DNA of 64,000 nt from Paenibacillus uliginis N3/975 (GTDB lineage: Bacteria > Bacillota > Bacilli > Paenibacillales > Paenibacillaceae): assembly GCF_900177425.1 (NCBI RefSeq), contig NZ_LT840184.1, forward strand, positions 2,690,010 to 2,754,009. The letters are read 5' to 3'. Positions 43,668 through 52,897 of this stretch are shown one piece after another. The translations under genes were made by a program, and so were the position numbers. Every line of letters starts with the position of its first letter. Positions within the stretch are counted from its first letter, which is position 1. The notes beneath the pieces are model-generated. The model worked only from the letters and a program-made list of their open reading frames with translations. It did not search any database and had not been told where the DNA came from.

Positions 43668-44834
43668 ATGAAGAAACGAAGAAAAATCATATTATTATCC
43701 ATTCCGACAGCTATTCTTGTGATATTGTTTGTATCGATTTTATTCAATAAAACGTCCCGTACCACATTCGAATCATTGGCTGAAACTGATCAACAGATGT
43801 TAACAGAGCTCTCCAATGTCTATAAACAGTTTGAACAATCAAGTGATCAGCTGTGGAGTGATCAATATTCATTTGAAACCAAGCCGCTCTTGCTCGTAAG
43901 GACGAATAAGGATCGTGGCATATTTCGGAAAGAAGCTTTTGCTGTAAATGTGCCAATGGGGAATAGCGTTTTTGCTAAGGAAATCAAAATGCCAGAGTCG
44001 CTAGGTTTACCAAAGGTGTACCGAATCAGTCGTTTTTCACCAGCGACGCTTACTACATGGCTGCCTATTAACTTTGGAACGTTGAATATCAAGGACACGG
44101 AAACGATGTATTACAGATATTATCCGAAGATGTTAAGCGATCCCGAACTGTATTTTGATTTCTCTTCATTTTTGTTACATGAGGCATTTCACATTTTCAA
44201 ACAAAAGCATTGGACCTATGACGCTAATGATGCGGAATGGATTGAAAACTATCCGGAGAAGCAAGAACATTATGCGTTGATGGGGATGGAATTCAAACTG
44301 CTGGATCAAGCAATGACGGCAACAAATCCTCAATCGATTAAACAAAATTTACATGATTGGACCGTCGTACGAAACTATCGATATCAAAAATGGCCACAGT
44401 TGATCGGAGAGATCAAGACGGAGGCGATTGAGGGTACCGCACGATATATTGAGTATCGCTACAATGAGCTGATGGGCAGAAAATTGACGGTTTTAGCGGC
44501 TAAACAGGAGCCTTATCATGTGACATTCATGCAAGTGTTTGATTTCATTGCCAGCGATCAGATGGAGCCTGCATTTTTAAAAAGAAGTATGAGGTACGAA
44601 ACGGGAGCGGCACTTGGACTCATGATGGATAAGGCGAACATTCCGTGGAAAGAAGCAATCGAGGATGAGCCGGACAAACCAGGGATGACTCAATATGAGA
44701 TACTAAATGATTATTTCAAGGTACAGGATACAGCTGTTGAAGCTGAGATTGAAGAACTGAAAGAGACTTATGATTACAAGGGCTTGCTGCAGCAAGGAAA
44801 GAAAATTGAACAGAGAATGAACGTTGATCAATAA
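43668..44834 (+). CDS. Membrane-anchored putative zinc metallopeptidase (388 aa)
   Basis: One N-terminal helix (about 7-26) anchors a large outside domain. FLLHEAFHIFKQKHW contains HEAFH at residues 171-175, the HExxH zinc site, and GEIKTEAIEGTARYIEYRY about 75 residues later supplies a possible third glutamate ligand (E252 or E255), as in gluzincins. No known peptidase family name comes to mind for the rest. AGCGAGGTAAAC precedes the ATG (weak GAGGT site). It stands alone, followed by a decayed region. The enzyme class is inferred from the motif. Confidence 0.6.
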   Translation: MKKRRKIILLSIPTAILVILFVSILFNKTSRTTFESLAETDQQMLTELSNVYKQFEQSSDQLWSDQYSFETKPLLLVRTNKDRGIFRKEAFAVNVPMGNSVFAKEIKMPESLGLPKVYRISRFSPATLTTWLPINFGTLNIKDTETMYYRYYPKMLSDPELYFDFSSFLLHEAFHIFKQKHWTYDANDAEWIENYPEKQEHYALMGMEFKLLDQAMTATNPQSIKQNLHDWTVVRNYRYQKWPQLIGEIKTEAIEGTARYIEYRYNELMGRKLTVLAAKQEPYHVTFMQVFDFIASDQMEPAFLKRSMRYETGAALGLMMDKANIPWKEAIEDEPDKPGMTQYEILNDYFKVQDTAVEAEIEELKETYDYKGLLQQGKKIEQRMNVDQ

Positions 44835-44952
44835 ATGACAGTAATATTTGATCGAAGCAGCGATGCTACTCATGACCAGAGTTGGCGTGTTGGGACCATG
44901 GGACAACAGTTAAAAATAAAGATGCTCGCATATAGGAACCGCGTAGATATGG

Positions 44953-45033
44953 GGCTCGTCCGTAAAAGAAAAATCGTTGTATTAAACATTTATATCAGCC
45001 GCTCATCGCGCCGACCCGCGATAGAGCGGCTTT
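44953..45033 (+). repeat. Gene-end plus terminator repeat, copy 2 (acetate transporter remnant)
   Basis: GGCTCGTCCGTAAAAG continues into the hairpin AGCCGCTC...GAGCGGCT, matching the last codons and terminator at 40146-40226. In this copy the stop is damaged (CCGTAA instead of CCATAA) and no transporter coding sequence precedes it. The hairpin may still work as a terminator. Confidence 0.75.
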
Positions 45034-45058
45034 ATTGTATGCTCTATATCCCTGACAG

Positions 45059-45380
45059 TTATATGGACGACTTCATACTTTTATAGAGAATTGCTTTTCT
45101 GTCTAAATTATAGCTGATAAAGGTCAGCAATGAGGCAGCGATCGCAATAATCCCTCCAAACCAGGAAACATCGATGAGTTCCATGTTCGTTGTTACAAAT
45201 CCACCCAGAGCTGATCCAATCGCAATTCCGACATTTACGGACACAGGAGTTAAGGATGAAGCCAGATCTTTGGCTGACGGATAATGTTTATCTGCCAGAT
45301 CAATGAAATACAATTTGCATGGTGGAGTTCATTGTATAAACGATAAGGGCAATGAATGATATGCTAAGCAATCCCCCGAC
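45059..45380 (-). pseudogene. Decayed MFS transporter gene, C-terminal part
   Basis: The last 84 residues read YFIDLADKHYPSAKDLASSL and GIAIGSALGGFVTTN, ending like arabinose-efflux-type MFS carriers. Upstream, after a frameshift at about 45315, another frame continues with VGGLLSISFIALIVYTMNST, a membrane helix of the same protein. Nothing intact precedes it. The product is therefore truncated and frameshifted. Confidence 0.75.
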
Positions 45381-45547
45381 AATCGAGTTGGATGAAAAAA
45401 AAAGCGATACGAAGCATGAATGTCTCATACACGATCATCCCGGGATTTTTGAATCATGCTTATTGCAATCCGGTCATTCGCGCAACCTCTAGGGTTATTC
45501 CTAATGAAATGTACGTTGCAGTTCATTCAATGGCTCGAATATAATAA

Positions 45548-45582
45548 CGATAATGATTATTATTATCATTATTATCATTATT
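45548..45582 (+). promoter_or_regulatory. Extended Fur box
   Basis: GATAATGATTATTATTATC matches the 19-bp Fur consensus GATAATGATAATCATTATC at 17 positions and continues with more TATCATTAT units, so two overlapping sites are possible. It lies 30-60 bases before the AraC gene of the iron unit. Confidence 0.85.
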
Positions 45583-45610
45583 ATAAAAACTTGATCGGAG
45601 TATAGGAGTA

Positions 45611-46609
45611 ATGACTGGAATAGATTTTCATCACAATTTCAATCTTTTTTTCGATGGACTCGAACTGCCGCGGCAGAATAAGGATCGCACAGAACACATG
45701 GCGCTACATTCGCAAAGAGGAGAGGGGTTCGTTCGCCGTTTCGTCCCACGCTTTGATATCGATGTGGTTGTATCCGATTTTACATTTCGTCAGGATTGTA
45801 GCTTGCCTCTTGTCACGAAAACAGCAATGGTTGAGCTTAACTACTGTTTGCATGGAAGAAGAGAGATTACGGTTGAAGGTGCGCAGTATGAGTTTGTTCC
45901 GGGAAGTTGTACCCTTCAATTAATGAATGAAGTCGGAGCTAATTTTGAATTTATCGGTAATGAACCTTATCTCATGCTAGGCATAGGTATTCCCGTTTCA
46001 ACCTTTCATCATTTCATGGAAGAGGGCGGTGGTGGGAGGTCCACTGATTTTACTCGGATACTTGGACAATCGCCGTTTCGTGTTTTCCAGGAAACGCTGC
46101 ATCCGGCTGCTCTTATTATTCTTCAGCGAATGTTGGGATCTCTTCAAAATCGCAGCACGAGAAATTTAGAAATCGAATGCAGCGTATTGGAGCTATTATC
46201 CATGGCCTTTCAATCTTTCCTGACAGACGGTTCTTCTGGGATGACGAAGTTGTCCAAAAGTGATATGCAAAAAATTAGGGAAGCTCGGGACATTATAATA
46301 GAACGTATGATAGATCCACCAACGCTGATTGAGCTCTCCCGCTTGATCGGTATGAATGATTTTAAATTAAAGACCGGATTTAAAGAAATGTACGGAACAA
46401 CCGTATTTGGTTATTTACGAGATAAAAGGCTGGAGAAGGCTTTACTCCTATTACAACAAGGCAATATGAACGTTAACGAGACCTCATGCGCTGTAGGTTA
46501 TTCCAATTCAAGCTACTTCTCAGAGGTGTTCCGGGAGAAATACGGGATCAATCCCGGTAAGCTCGTCAAGCAGTTTGCTACTTCCGCTCTGCTAACTTCA
46601 GAACAATAG
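45611..46609 (+). CDS. AraC-family regulator of iron/siderophore uptake, PchR/YbtA-like (332 aa)
   Basis: The N-terminal 200 residues form a ligand-binding domain typical of PchR-like proteins (LPLVTKTAMVELNYCLHGRRE). The C-terminal AraC domain (about 225-325) has IDPPTLIELSRLIGMNDFKL and AVGYSNSSYFSEVFREKYG. It would sense a siderophore and activate the uptake genes downstream. It lies behind a Fur box, so it is iron-repressed. AGGAGT precedes the ATG. A TTCG-loop terminator follows. Confidence 0.88.
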   Translation: MTGIDFHHNFNLFFDGLELPRQNKDRTEHMALHSQRGEGFVRRFVPRFDIDVVVSDFTFRQDCSLPLVTKTAMVELNYCLHGRREITVEGAQYEFVPGSCTLQLMNEVGANFEFIGNEPYLMLGIGIPVSTFHHFMEEGGGGRSTDFTRILGQSPFRVFQETLHPAALIILQRMLGSLQNRSTRNLEIECSVLELLSMAFQSFLTDGSSGMTKLSKSDMQKIREARDIIIERMIDPPTLIELSRLIGMNDFKLKTGFKEMYGTTVFGYLRDKRLEKALLLLQQGNMNVNETSCAVGYSNSSYFSEVFREKYGINPGKLVKQFATSALLTSEQ

Positions 46610-46648
46610 ACGAACAAAAGGAATAGGGAATAAATAGAAGTTTACTTT

Positions 46649-46675
46649 AAACTGCTCTTCGGAGCAGTTTTTTTG
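46649..46675 (+). terminator. Terminator of the AraC gene
   Basis: AAACTGCTC and GAGCAGTTT around a TTCG tetraloop, followed by TTTT. Confidence 0.9.
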
Positions 46676-46756
46676 TGTCGGATAATCCCGCTAACCAGTA
46701 AAGTACTCCGCCTACTGGTAGAAGGGCTGAGAGAACACATAGTATCATTATTTCAT

Positions 46757-46776
46757 TGATAATGAATCTCATTTGC
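46757..46776 (+). promoter_or_regulatory. Fur box upstream of the binding-protein gene
   Basis: GATAATGAATCTCATTTGC matches the Fur 19-mer at 14 positions, including the full left arm GATAATGA. It lies about 80 bases before the lipoprotein gene. Confidence 0.65.
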
Positions 46777-46852
46777 AACGTGTCACAATGTATAAGAGCT
46801 CTAAAGGGACTTATAGCGACAAAATGCAAATAAAAGGAGAAGTGGAATAGAA

Positions 46853-47821
46853 ATGCGAGGAATAAAAATAGTTTCGCTCCTCATCCTTGTTGCCCTGATT
46901 GGATTGGTGGCAGGTTGCGGAGGAACAAATTCGGAGTCTTCGGTAGGGGAGAAAGAGAAGCACAGCCATGCTGAAAGTAAGATGAATAGCACCTCTTCTA
47001 CATTTCCAAGAACAATTGCACATTTAAAAGGTGAGACGGTGATTGAAGCAAAGCCAATCAAAATAGCCACGCCATATATTGCCTTTGTCGATTACCTAGC
47101 CGTTTTGGATGAATATCCGATTGCCGCACAAGGTGTTGATACGATCAGACGGAATTTTCCAAGTCTCAGCAAGCGTGTAGAAGGGAAAGACATCATGGAT
47201 CTCGGTATGGAAGTTGACTTGGAGAGATTGCTGTCCGCACAACCAGATTTGATTATTGCCGCAGATGACATGAAGGATCAGTATGAGAAATTAAGCCAAA
47301 TTGCTCCAACCGTTATATTCCCTCAAGCAGGGGATTGGAGGGATACACTGCAGCAAATCGCTGAAGTGATCGGTAAAGAGGATAAGGCCAAAAGTGTGCT
47401 GGCAGATTTTGATCGCAAATCCGCCGAATACAAACAGCAATTGGCGTCCCGCAGCGAGGAATCCGTAATGTTTGCAATGTACGGCGGCAAGGAGCAGTTT
47501 ATTACGTGGAAGGATGGCAGATTCGATCCCTTCTATAAGGGGCTGGGACTAAAGCCCGTAGAAGGTATGATATCAGATGGACCTTTAACACTGGAAAGTT
47601 TGGCCGCGCTCAACCCGGATCATCTGTTCATCATTAACAACTGGCAAACTCCGATTCAGGGTGGTGTCAAGGAGGCTATGAAAAACAGCAAGGTGTGGAA
47701 TGGCCTCAATGCGGTGAAGAATAATCACATTTACGAACTGGAAGACCCTTCGCTTCCGGGACCGATGGCTCTTGCTAAAATTGATGGTATTGAAGAAATC
47801 ATGAAGGCTCTGAAGAAATAG
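46853..47821 (+). CDS. Siderophore-binding lipoprotein (322 aa)
   Basis: The signal sequence ends in lipobox VAGC (cysteine near 22), followed by a Ser/His-rich linker. The mature part is a FhuD/FepB-type two-lobe iron-siderophore-binding protein: EYPIAAQGVD, DLIIAADD, QIAPTVIFPQAGDW and ALNPDHLFIINN are typical. AAAAGGAGAAG precedes the ATG. It binds iron chelate outside and should deliver it to the two transporters encoded next (gap 39 bases). No FecCD-type permease is nearby, which is unusual. Confidence 0.88.
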   Translation: MRGIKIVSLLILVALIGLVAGCGGTNSESSVGEKEKHSHAESKMNSTSSTFPRTIAHLKGETVIEAKPIKIATPYIAFVDYLAVLDEYPIAAQGVDTIRRNFPSLSKRVEGKDIMDLGMEVDLERLLSAQPDLIIAADDMKDQYEKLSQIAPTVIFPQAGDWRDTLQQIAEVIGKEDKAKSVLADFDRKSAEYKQQLASRSEESVMFAMYGGKEQFITWKDGRFDPFYKGLGLKPVEGMISDGPLTLESLAALNPDHLFIINNWQTPIQGGVKEAMKNSKVWNGLNAVKNNHIYELEDPSLPGPMALAKIDGIEEIMKALKK

Positions 47822-47860
47822 ACAGGAGATGTCGTACACATCAAGAAAGGGGGCTATGTC

Positions 47861-49627
47861 ATGTCAACTTCACTTCAATTCTTGCTCCGTCTGGCTGGCA
47901 AACAGCGCGGAAAACTGATATTGTCCTGTCTCAGCTCCGCAGTTAGCGCTTTATGTACTTTGATTCCATTTGTAATTGTGTATCAATTAGCAGAAGTAGT
48001 TCTTGAACAGCCTGTCGATTTTGCTGCGGTTCAGAAGCTTATACTGATTGCACTGATTGCTATTTTACTTAGGTTTGTGTTGATGGGTATATCAACGATG
48101 CTAGCACACGCTGCGGCGTTTCATGTGTTGTATGATTTGCGTGTCCGTCTGATCGACAAGTTGGGAAAGCTGCCACTTGGTTTTTTCAGTGCACAGCATT
48201 CCGGGGGACTGAAGAAGATTATCGCAGATGATGTTGAGCGTATCGAATCTTTTATTGCACATCATCTGCCTGATCTGACCGCTTCAGTCGTAGCACCGCT
48301 GCTAACGGCGGCATACTTATTCACTGTTGATTGGCGGTTGGCGATTGCTGCGCTACTTCCGATCCCTGCAGCGTTTGCTGTTCAGGGACTGATGACAGCA
48401 CGCGGTAGACGAAGCGACGATATGAAACGGATGCATGATCTTTCAGAAAACATGAACGGAGCGATCGTAGAATTTGTCCATGCGATGCCGGTCATCAAAG
48501 CGTTTAACCAAACGGTACAATCGTTTGCCCGTTATCATGACTCCGTGGAGAATTATGCAGACTTATGGACGCAAATAGCCCGCAGAAAGACACCATTATA
48601 TGTCTTGTTTCTATTGCTGCTGGAATCGGGGCTGCTATTTATCATGCCTGCAGGACTCTGGTTATATAGTCATCATGCGATTAATTTCTCTGTCTTGCTG
48701 CTCTTCCTGCTGCTAGGTGTTGGGCTAACGGCACCACTACGGCAAATTTCAACGCTTAGCCACATGATGCAGAACAATCTGGAAAGTGTTCGTCGCATTG
48801 AAGCTGTGCTTGCGGAAGAAGAACAGTCAGTACCTGAACACTCCACGGCACATCAGCCACAGCGGTTTGATATTGATTTCAAAAAGGTCCATTACTCCTA
48901 CGGCAAGCGGGAGGTATTGAAAGGGGTCGATCTAAACGCGGGGCATGGCAAGGTAACTGCCTTTGTTGGTCCATCCGGAGCGGGTAAATCGACCGCCGCC
49001 CAGTTAATCGCCCGTTTCTTCGATCCTGCTAATGGAGAAATAACGCTCGGAGGTATCGATCTTCGTTCCATCGCACCGGAGCAATTGATGGATATGGTGT
49101 CGTTTGTATTTCAGGACGTGCCAGTGATTAGTGATACCGTTTCCGCTAATTTGCGGATGGGTAAAAATGCTGCTGACGATTCCGAGCTGATTCAAGCGGC
49201 ACAAGCAGCTCAGGCTCATGAATTTATCATCGCGCTGCCTGACGGCTACGATACGCAGATAGGCGATGGTGGAATTCCTTTAAGCGGAGGGGAACGCCAG
49301 CGACTTGCGATTGCCCGTGCTATTCTGAAGAACTCTCCAGTCCTGATTCTCGATGAAGCTTTTGCTTTTGCCGATGCAGAAAATGAGTCGAAAATACAGG
49401 TTGCGTTAAGCAGTCTACTACAGGGTAAGACGGTTGTAGTTATTGCACATAGGCTTTCCACGATTGCAGATGCGGATTGTATTGTCGTCTTTGACGACGG
49501 GCATGTCATTGGAACGGGAACCCACACGGAGCTGCTTGAGCACTGCCCTCTGTACGCCAGCATGTGGAAGGCCCACCGGGAAGCCGGAGATTGGTCGCTG
49601 GAAGGAAAGGAGGAATCCCATGTTTAA
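47861..49627 (+). CDS. Exporter-fold ABC half-transporter, IrtA/YbtP-like (588 aa)
   Basis: Six membrane helices in residues 15-300, then ATPase with Walker A GPSGAGKST near 370, LSGGERQRL near 473, VLILDEAFAF (Walker B) and IAHRLS. It pairs with the next gene product. Exporter-fold pairs next to siderophore genes (IrtAB of mycobacteria, YbtPQ of Yersinia) import iron-siderophore complexes. AAAGGGGG precedes the ATG. Substrate is inferred from neighbours: Fur box, AraC regulator and siderophore-binding lipoprotein. Confidence 0.85.
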   Translation: MSTSLQFLLRLAGKQRGKLILSCLSSAVSALCTLIPFVIVYQLAEVVLEQPVDFAAVQKLILIALIAILLRFVLMGISTMLAHAAAFHVLYDLRVRLIDKLGKLPLGFFSAQHSGGLKKIIADDVERIESFIAHHLPDLTASVVAPLLTAAYLFTVDWRLAIAALLPIPAAFAVQGLMTARGRRSDDMKRMHDLSENMNGAIVEFVHAMPVIKAFNQTVQSFARYHDSVENYADLWTQIARRKTPLYVLFLLLLESGLLFIMPAGLWLYSHHAINFSVLLLFLLLGVGLTAPLRQISTLSHMMQNNLESVRRIEAVLAEEEQSVPEHSTAHQPQRFDIDFKKVHYSYGKREVLKGVDLNAGHGKVTAFVGPSGAGKSTAAQLIARFFDPANGEITLGGIDLRSIAPEQLMDMVSFVFQDVPVISDTVSANLRMGKNAADDSELIQAAQAAQAHEFIIALPDGYDTQIGDGGIPLSGGERQRLAIARAILKNSPVLILDEAFAFADAENESKIQVALSSLLQGKTVVVIAHRLSTIADADCIVVFDDGHVIGTGTHTELLEHCPLYASMWKAHREAGDWSLEGKEESHV

Positions 49628-51365
49628 AACCATCCGTTTAATTACAGGAGAGTCTGGCAAATTATTATCTCGGGCTACCTGGTATACCGTGCTTGAAATT
49701 ATTGCTAACGCAGCTCCCGCCGGTCTTTTATATTTTATTCTGGCATCCTTGTTTCAAGGTGAGGTAACGCTAAAACAAATTCTTTGGTGGTCGGCATGGT
49801 TGGTCGGGATGTTTGCCCTCCAGGCGCTATTTGCCAGTCGTGGACAGATTGAGGCTCAAAGCAGCGGAGCTTCCATTATGAAAGATGTCCGTCTGCGTCT
49901 AGGTGAGCATCTGAGGAAGCTGCCCATGGGCTATTTTTCCCGGCGGGACCAAGGCGATATCAGCCATACCTTACTGGCTAATGTGGATGAAGTAGAAATG
50001 ATATTGACTCATCTCTTTAATCAAGTCATTGGTTCGATTATCCTGCCAGTCGTCAGTGCGCTATTTTTGCTGTTCATTGATTGGCGGCTGGCTCTTGCCG
50101 TGCTCGTATCCGTACCGCTGGCGCTTCCTCTCTTGTTCTGGTCACAGAGTCTGATGAGCAAGAGGAGCAAGAAGCGGCAGGAAGCGGCAGCTGCCGTGAA
50201 CTCTCGGCTGCTGGAATATGTTCAGACGATCCGGTTGATCAAAGCTCATAATCAGACAGGACAGCGGTTTTCGCGTTTAGACAACGCGATGGCACGGCTT
50301 AGAGACGATAGCATCCGGGTCGAAGTGATAACCTCTCCAGTTGTCATGCTGTTCTCCATTATTTTGGAGCTTGGATTTGTGTTTCTACTATTTATTGGTA
50401 GTTTCTTATTGGCAGGCGGTGTCCTGGATACGTCCGTATTCCTGATTTTCCTTGTGGTAAGCATGAAGTTTTATCAGCCTTTACGGTCGGCGGGAACAGC
50501 GCTGACACAAATGCGATATATGGCTTCTGCTGGAGAGCGTATTCGCGAATTGTTTGCTGAATCCGCACTACCTGAACCGGAGCATCCACAGCGTCCTTCC
50601 TCGTTCGATATCGAGTTAGAGGACGTGCATTTTTCTTATGGAGACAAGGAGATTTTGAACGGGATTCAATTTCAGGTTCCCGAAAGCAATTTGGTCGCTT
50701 TGGTCGGACCTTCTGGTGCGGGAAAGTCGACGATTGCCGGTTTGGTTTCGCGTTTTTGGGACGTAACGGGAGGTGCTGTGAAGATTGGAGGCATCGATGT
50801 AAGAGCTATGTTAAGCGATGAACTTCTGGCCATGGTAAGCACGGTTCAGCAGCAGCCCTATCTATTTAATGAAACGATCGCAGCCAATATCCGAAAGGGC
50901 AGACCGGATGCTACGACTGAAGAGGTAATTGAAGCAGCCAAAGCAGCGCATTGTCACGATTTTATCATAAATTTACCCCAAGGATACGACACCGTTGCCG
51001 GGGAGGGTGGGGCAGCGCTATCCGGCGGAGAGAAGCAGCGTATTTCAATAGCTCGGGCTATTCTCAAGGATGCTCCTATCGTCATTCTCGACGAAGCCAC
51101 CGCTTCCCTTGATCCGGAAAATGAAGTGCATTTACAAAGAGCGATCAGCAAGCTGGCTTATAGTAAAACGGTGCTAGTCATCGCTCATCGCTTAAAAACA
51201 ATCCAGGCGGCAGACCGGATTCTAGTTGTAGATCAGGGAAGGATTGTGGAAGCAGGCAGACATGAGGAACTTTTGTCCATGGGCGGTATATACCACAGAT
51301 TGTGGCAAGAGCAGCAGAGACTAGGGGGATGGAAGATCAAGGCACAACAAGTTTCTGAAGTATAA
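49620..51365 (+). CDS. Exporter-fold ABC half-transporter, IrtB/YbtQ-like (581 aa)
   Basis: Six helices, then Walker A GPSGAGKST near 363, LSGGEKQRI near 467, VILDEATAS and IAHRLK. The ATG at 49620 overlaps the end of the previous gene by 8 bases and has AAAGGAGG 7 bases upstream, so the two are translationally coupled, as expected for a heterodimer. The open frame continues upstream to 49443, but that part is inside the previous gene and not translated. Same inferred role as its partner. Confidence 0.85.
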   Translation: MFKTIRLITGESGKLLSRATWYTVLEIIANAAPAGLLYFILASLFQGEVTLKQILWWSAWLVGMFALQALFASRGQIEAQSSGASIMKDVRLRLGEHLRKLPMGYFSRRDQGDISHTLLANVDEVEMILTHLFNQVIGSIILPVVSALFLLFIDWRLALAVLVSVPLALPLLFWSQSLMSKRSKKRQEAAAAVNSRLLEYVQTIRLIKAHNQTGQRFSRLDNAMARLRDDSIRVEVITSPVVMLFSIILELGFVFLLFIGSFLLAGGVLDTSVFLIFLVVSMKFYQPLRSAGTALTQMRYMASAGERIRELFAESALPEPEHPQRPSSFDIELEDVHFSYGDKEILNGIQFQVPESNLVALVGPSGAGKSTIAGLVSRFWDVTGGAVKIGGIDVRAMLSDELLAMVSTVQQQPYLFNETIAANIRKGRPDATTEEVIEAAKAAHCHDFIINLPQGYDTVAGEGGAALSGGEKQRISIARAILKDAPIVILDEATASLDPENEVHLQRAISKLAYSKTVLVIAHRLKTIQAADRILVVDQGRIVEAGRHEELLSMGGIYHRLWQEQQRLGGWKIKAQQVSEV

Positions 51366-51370
51366 TCTAG

Positions 51371-51541
51371 GAGAACAACGATAGAGGACCGTCACGGTTT
51401 TTTAATGAGGTATGAAAAAGACAGCCCATCAGGAGCTGTCCTTGTTACCAAGAGTGGCTCTATGGCTACTCTTTTGTTGTTTCGGTTACCAAAAACTGCA
51501 TCGGATCGATCGGCGTGCCGTTTTTGAGAATCTGGAAATTC
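51371..51541. repeat. Long repeat, copy 1 (gene 3' end plus terminator region)
   Basis: About 170 bp containing the last 25 codons of the sensor gene (minus strand) and its terminator. It recurs at 55467-55636 in the same orientation at about 88 percent identity by eye. Confidence 0.8.
51415..51442 (-). terminator. Terminator of the BlaR1-type gene
   Basis: On the minus strand GACAGC/GCTGTC around an 8-9 base loop, followed by TTTTTC. Confidence 0.8.
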
Positions 51542-52893
51542 AGGTGCGGTCCCGTGCTTCGCCCAGTACTACCTAACAGACCGATGAGCTGACCTTGGGT
51601 AACAGTAGCTCCAGCGGTAACCTCCAGCTTTTCCAAGTGAGAATAAACGGTTTGATATCCGTCTTCATGCACGATAATGACGTGGTTGCCCAATGTGGTA
51701 TTGTATTCCGCCTTGAGCACTTTGCCAGCTGCGGCTGCTTTTGCAGGCGTATTCAAATTGTTAATGATGTTGATTCCCTTTTGATCAGGCGTGCTACGGA
51801 TGTCACCTGCCACTGGTGTGACGAAGGTGAGTTCTTTACCTAGTACTTTTTGTGCATCGGTAAGAGTGAAAACACCTAAAGCCAAGACGACAATGATACC
51901 GGATGCCGTCCACGTGTAAGCCCGTTTTTTGAACCTACTAATCATTATGATTCTCCTTTTTACATGTTTTTTGGAGCTGGAAAATCCGGCTGTGATGCTT
52001 ATCTTTTTTGGCTCTGCGTATAGTTCGAGCATTTTGATCATGGTGTGGCCGTAGAGCGGTACTTCCGTTTCCTTCAAATAAGTAAGGACCAAAGCATCAC
52101 AAGCCATTTCCTGATCCTGGCGCATGCGGGAAGCGGCGTACCATAACAGCGGGTTAAACCAGTTTACAATCAGGAGCATACTTATGATACTGTTCACGCC
52201 AATATCTCGTCTTTTCCAATGCGCTAGCTCATGCAATAAAATGTGCCGTAGCTCTTGCTCGTCGAGGTTTTCCAAAATGCTTGCAGGAAGCCAGATTTGC
52301 GGTCGCCATATCCCCATTAAAGCAGGGCTCGTCATTCGGTGACTCATCCGCAAAGGTATGGGTGTGGTGACGCCCATCTGCTGCTTGCACTGGGAAAGAG
52401 ATCGCAAAATAGTTTGATCCTGAACAGTCGAATCGTCTTTTACCCGAGAAAGAAATCTGTATGTGGTGTAAATCGTAGTGACAGCAAGAATAATGACCCC
52501 GACGATCCAGATGAGCGAAAGGACGCTGAACCATGAAAAGCCCGCTTCAGTAGAAAGGTATGTATCTCGGTGGGGGATGGAATTATGCGGATAGGCCTCT
52601 TCAGTAGGCTGAAAAGAACCAGATGCCGTTAGCAGGTGAGCTTCCTGGATGCTACCCAAAGACGGCGTGGGTAGCCAGTTGAACAAACTAAGAGAGCTAT
52701 CGGACGACCACGGAACTACCAGTTTCCATATGAGAAGGAACCATACGGCGTAGTGCCATCTGACGGGCAGACGTTCTTTGCCAAGCTGCTTGCAGAGCAA
52801 GATCAGGAAGACGAGAAAGCAGGCCTGTATGGAGTTATGCAGTGTCCACGAAAATGCTTGATTGAGATAAAACGTTACTGAATTCCAATCCAC
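51466..52893 (-). CDS. BlaR1/MecR1-type M56 membrane metallopeptidase with degenerate LytM (M23) domain (475 aa)
   Basis: Membrane helices near 20-35, 48-62, 125-142 and about 330-345. The M56 zinc site is HELAH at 221-225, with E262 in QDQEMACDAL as third ligand. In place of the usual penicillin-binding sensor, residues 360-468 form an LytM fold (GNHVIIVHEDGYQTVYSHLE, GLLGSTGRSTGPHL). Its zinc ligands are lost: Q371 for His, N375 for Asp, and N452 in HLNFQ for the second His of HLHFE; H419 and H450 remain. It should sense the wall outside and, through M56, cleave the BlaI-type repressor encoded just upstream. GTG start with AAAGGAG about 10 bases before. Confidence 0.88.
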   Translation of the reverse strand: MDWNSVTFYLNQAFSWTLHNSIQACFLVFLILLCKQLGKERLPVRWHYAVWFLLIWKLVVPWSSDSSLSLFNWLPTPSLGSIQEAHLLTASGSFQPTEEAYPHNSIPHRDTYLSTEAGFSWFSVLSLIWIVGVIILAVTTIYTTYRFLSRVKDDSTVQDQTILRSLSQCKQQMGVTTPIPLRMSHRMTSPALMGIWRPQIWLPASILENLDEQELRHILLHELAHWKRRDIGVNSIISMLLIVNWFNPLLWYAASRMRQDQEMACDALVLTYLKETEVPLYGHTMIKMLELYAEPKKISITAGFSSSKKHVKRRIIMISRFKKRAYTWTASGIIVVLALGVFTLTDAQKVLGKELTFVTPVAGDIRSTPDQKGINIINNLNTPAKAAAAGKVLKAEYNTTLGNHVIIVHEDGYQTVYSHLEKLEVTAGATVTQGQLIGLLGSTGRSTGPHLNFQILKNGTPIDPMQFLVTETTKE

Positions 52894-52897
52894 CAGG

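Noticed and set aside
44835..45086. An 83-codon plus-strand frame directly after the metallopeptidase gene
   Set aside because: It starts next to the previous stop without a ribosome binding site and runs through the duplicated terminator hairpin.
45541..45590. The ATT/ATC-rich run as a simple microsatellite
   Set aside because: It matches the Fur consensus at 17 of 19 positions and precedes an iron-uptake regulator, so a Fur box is the better reading.
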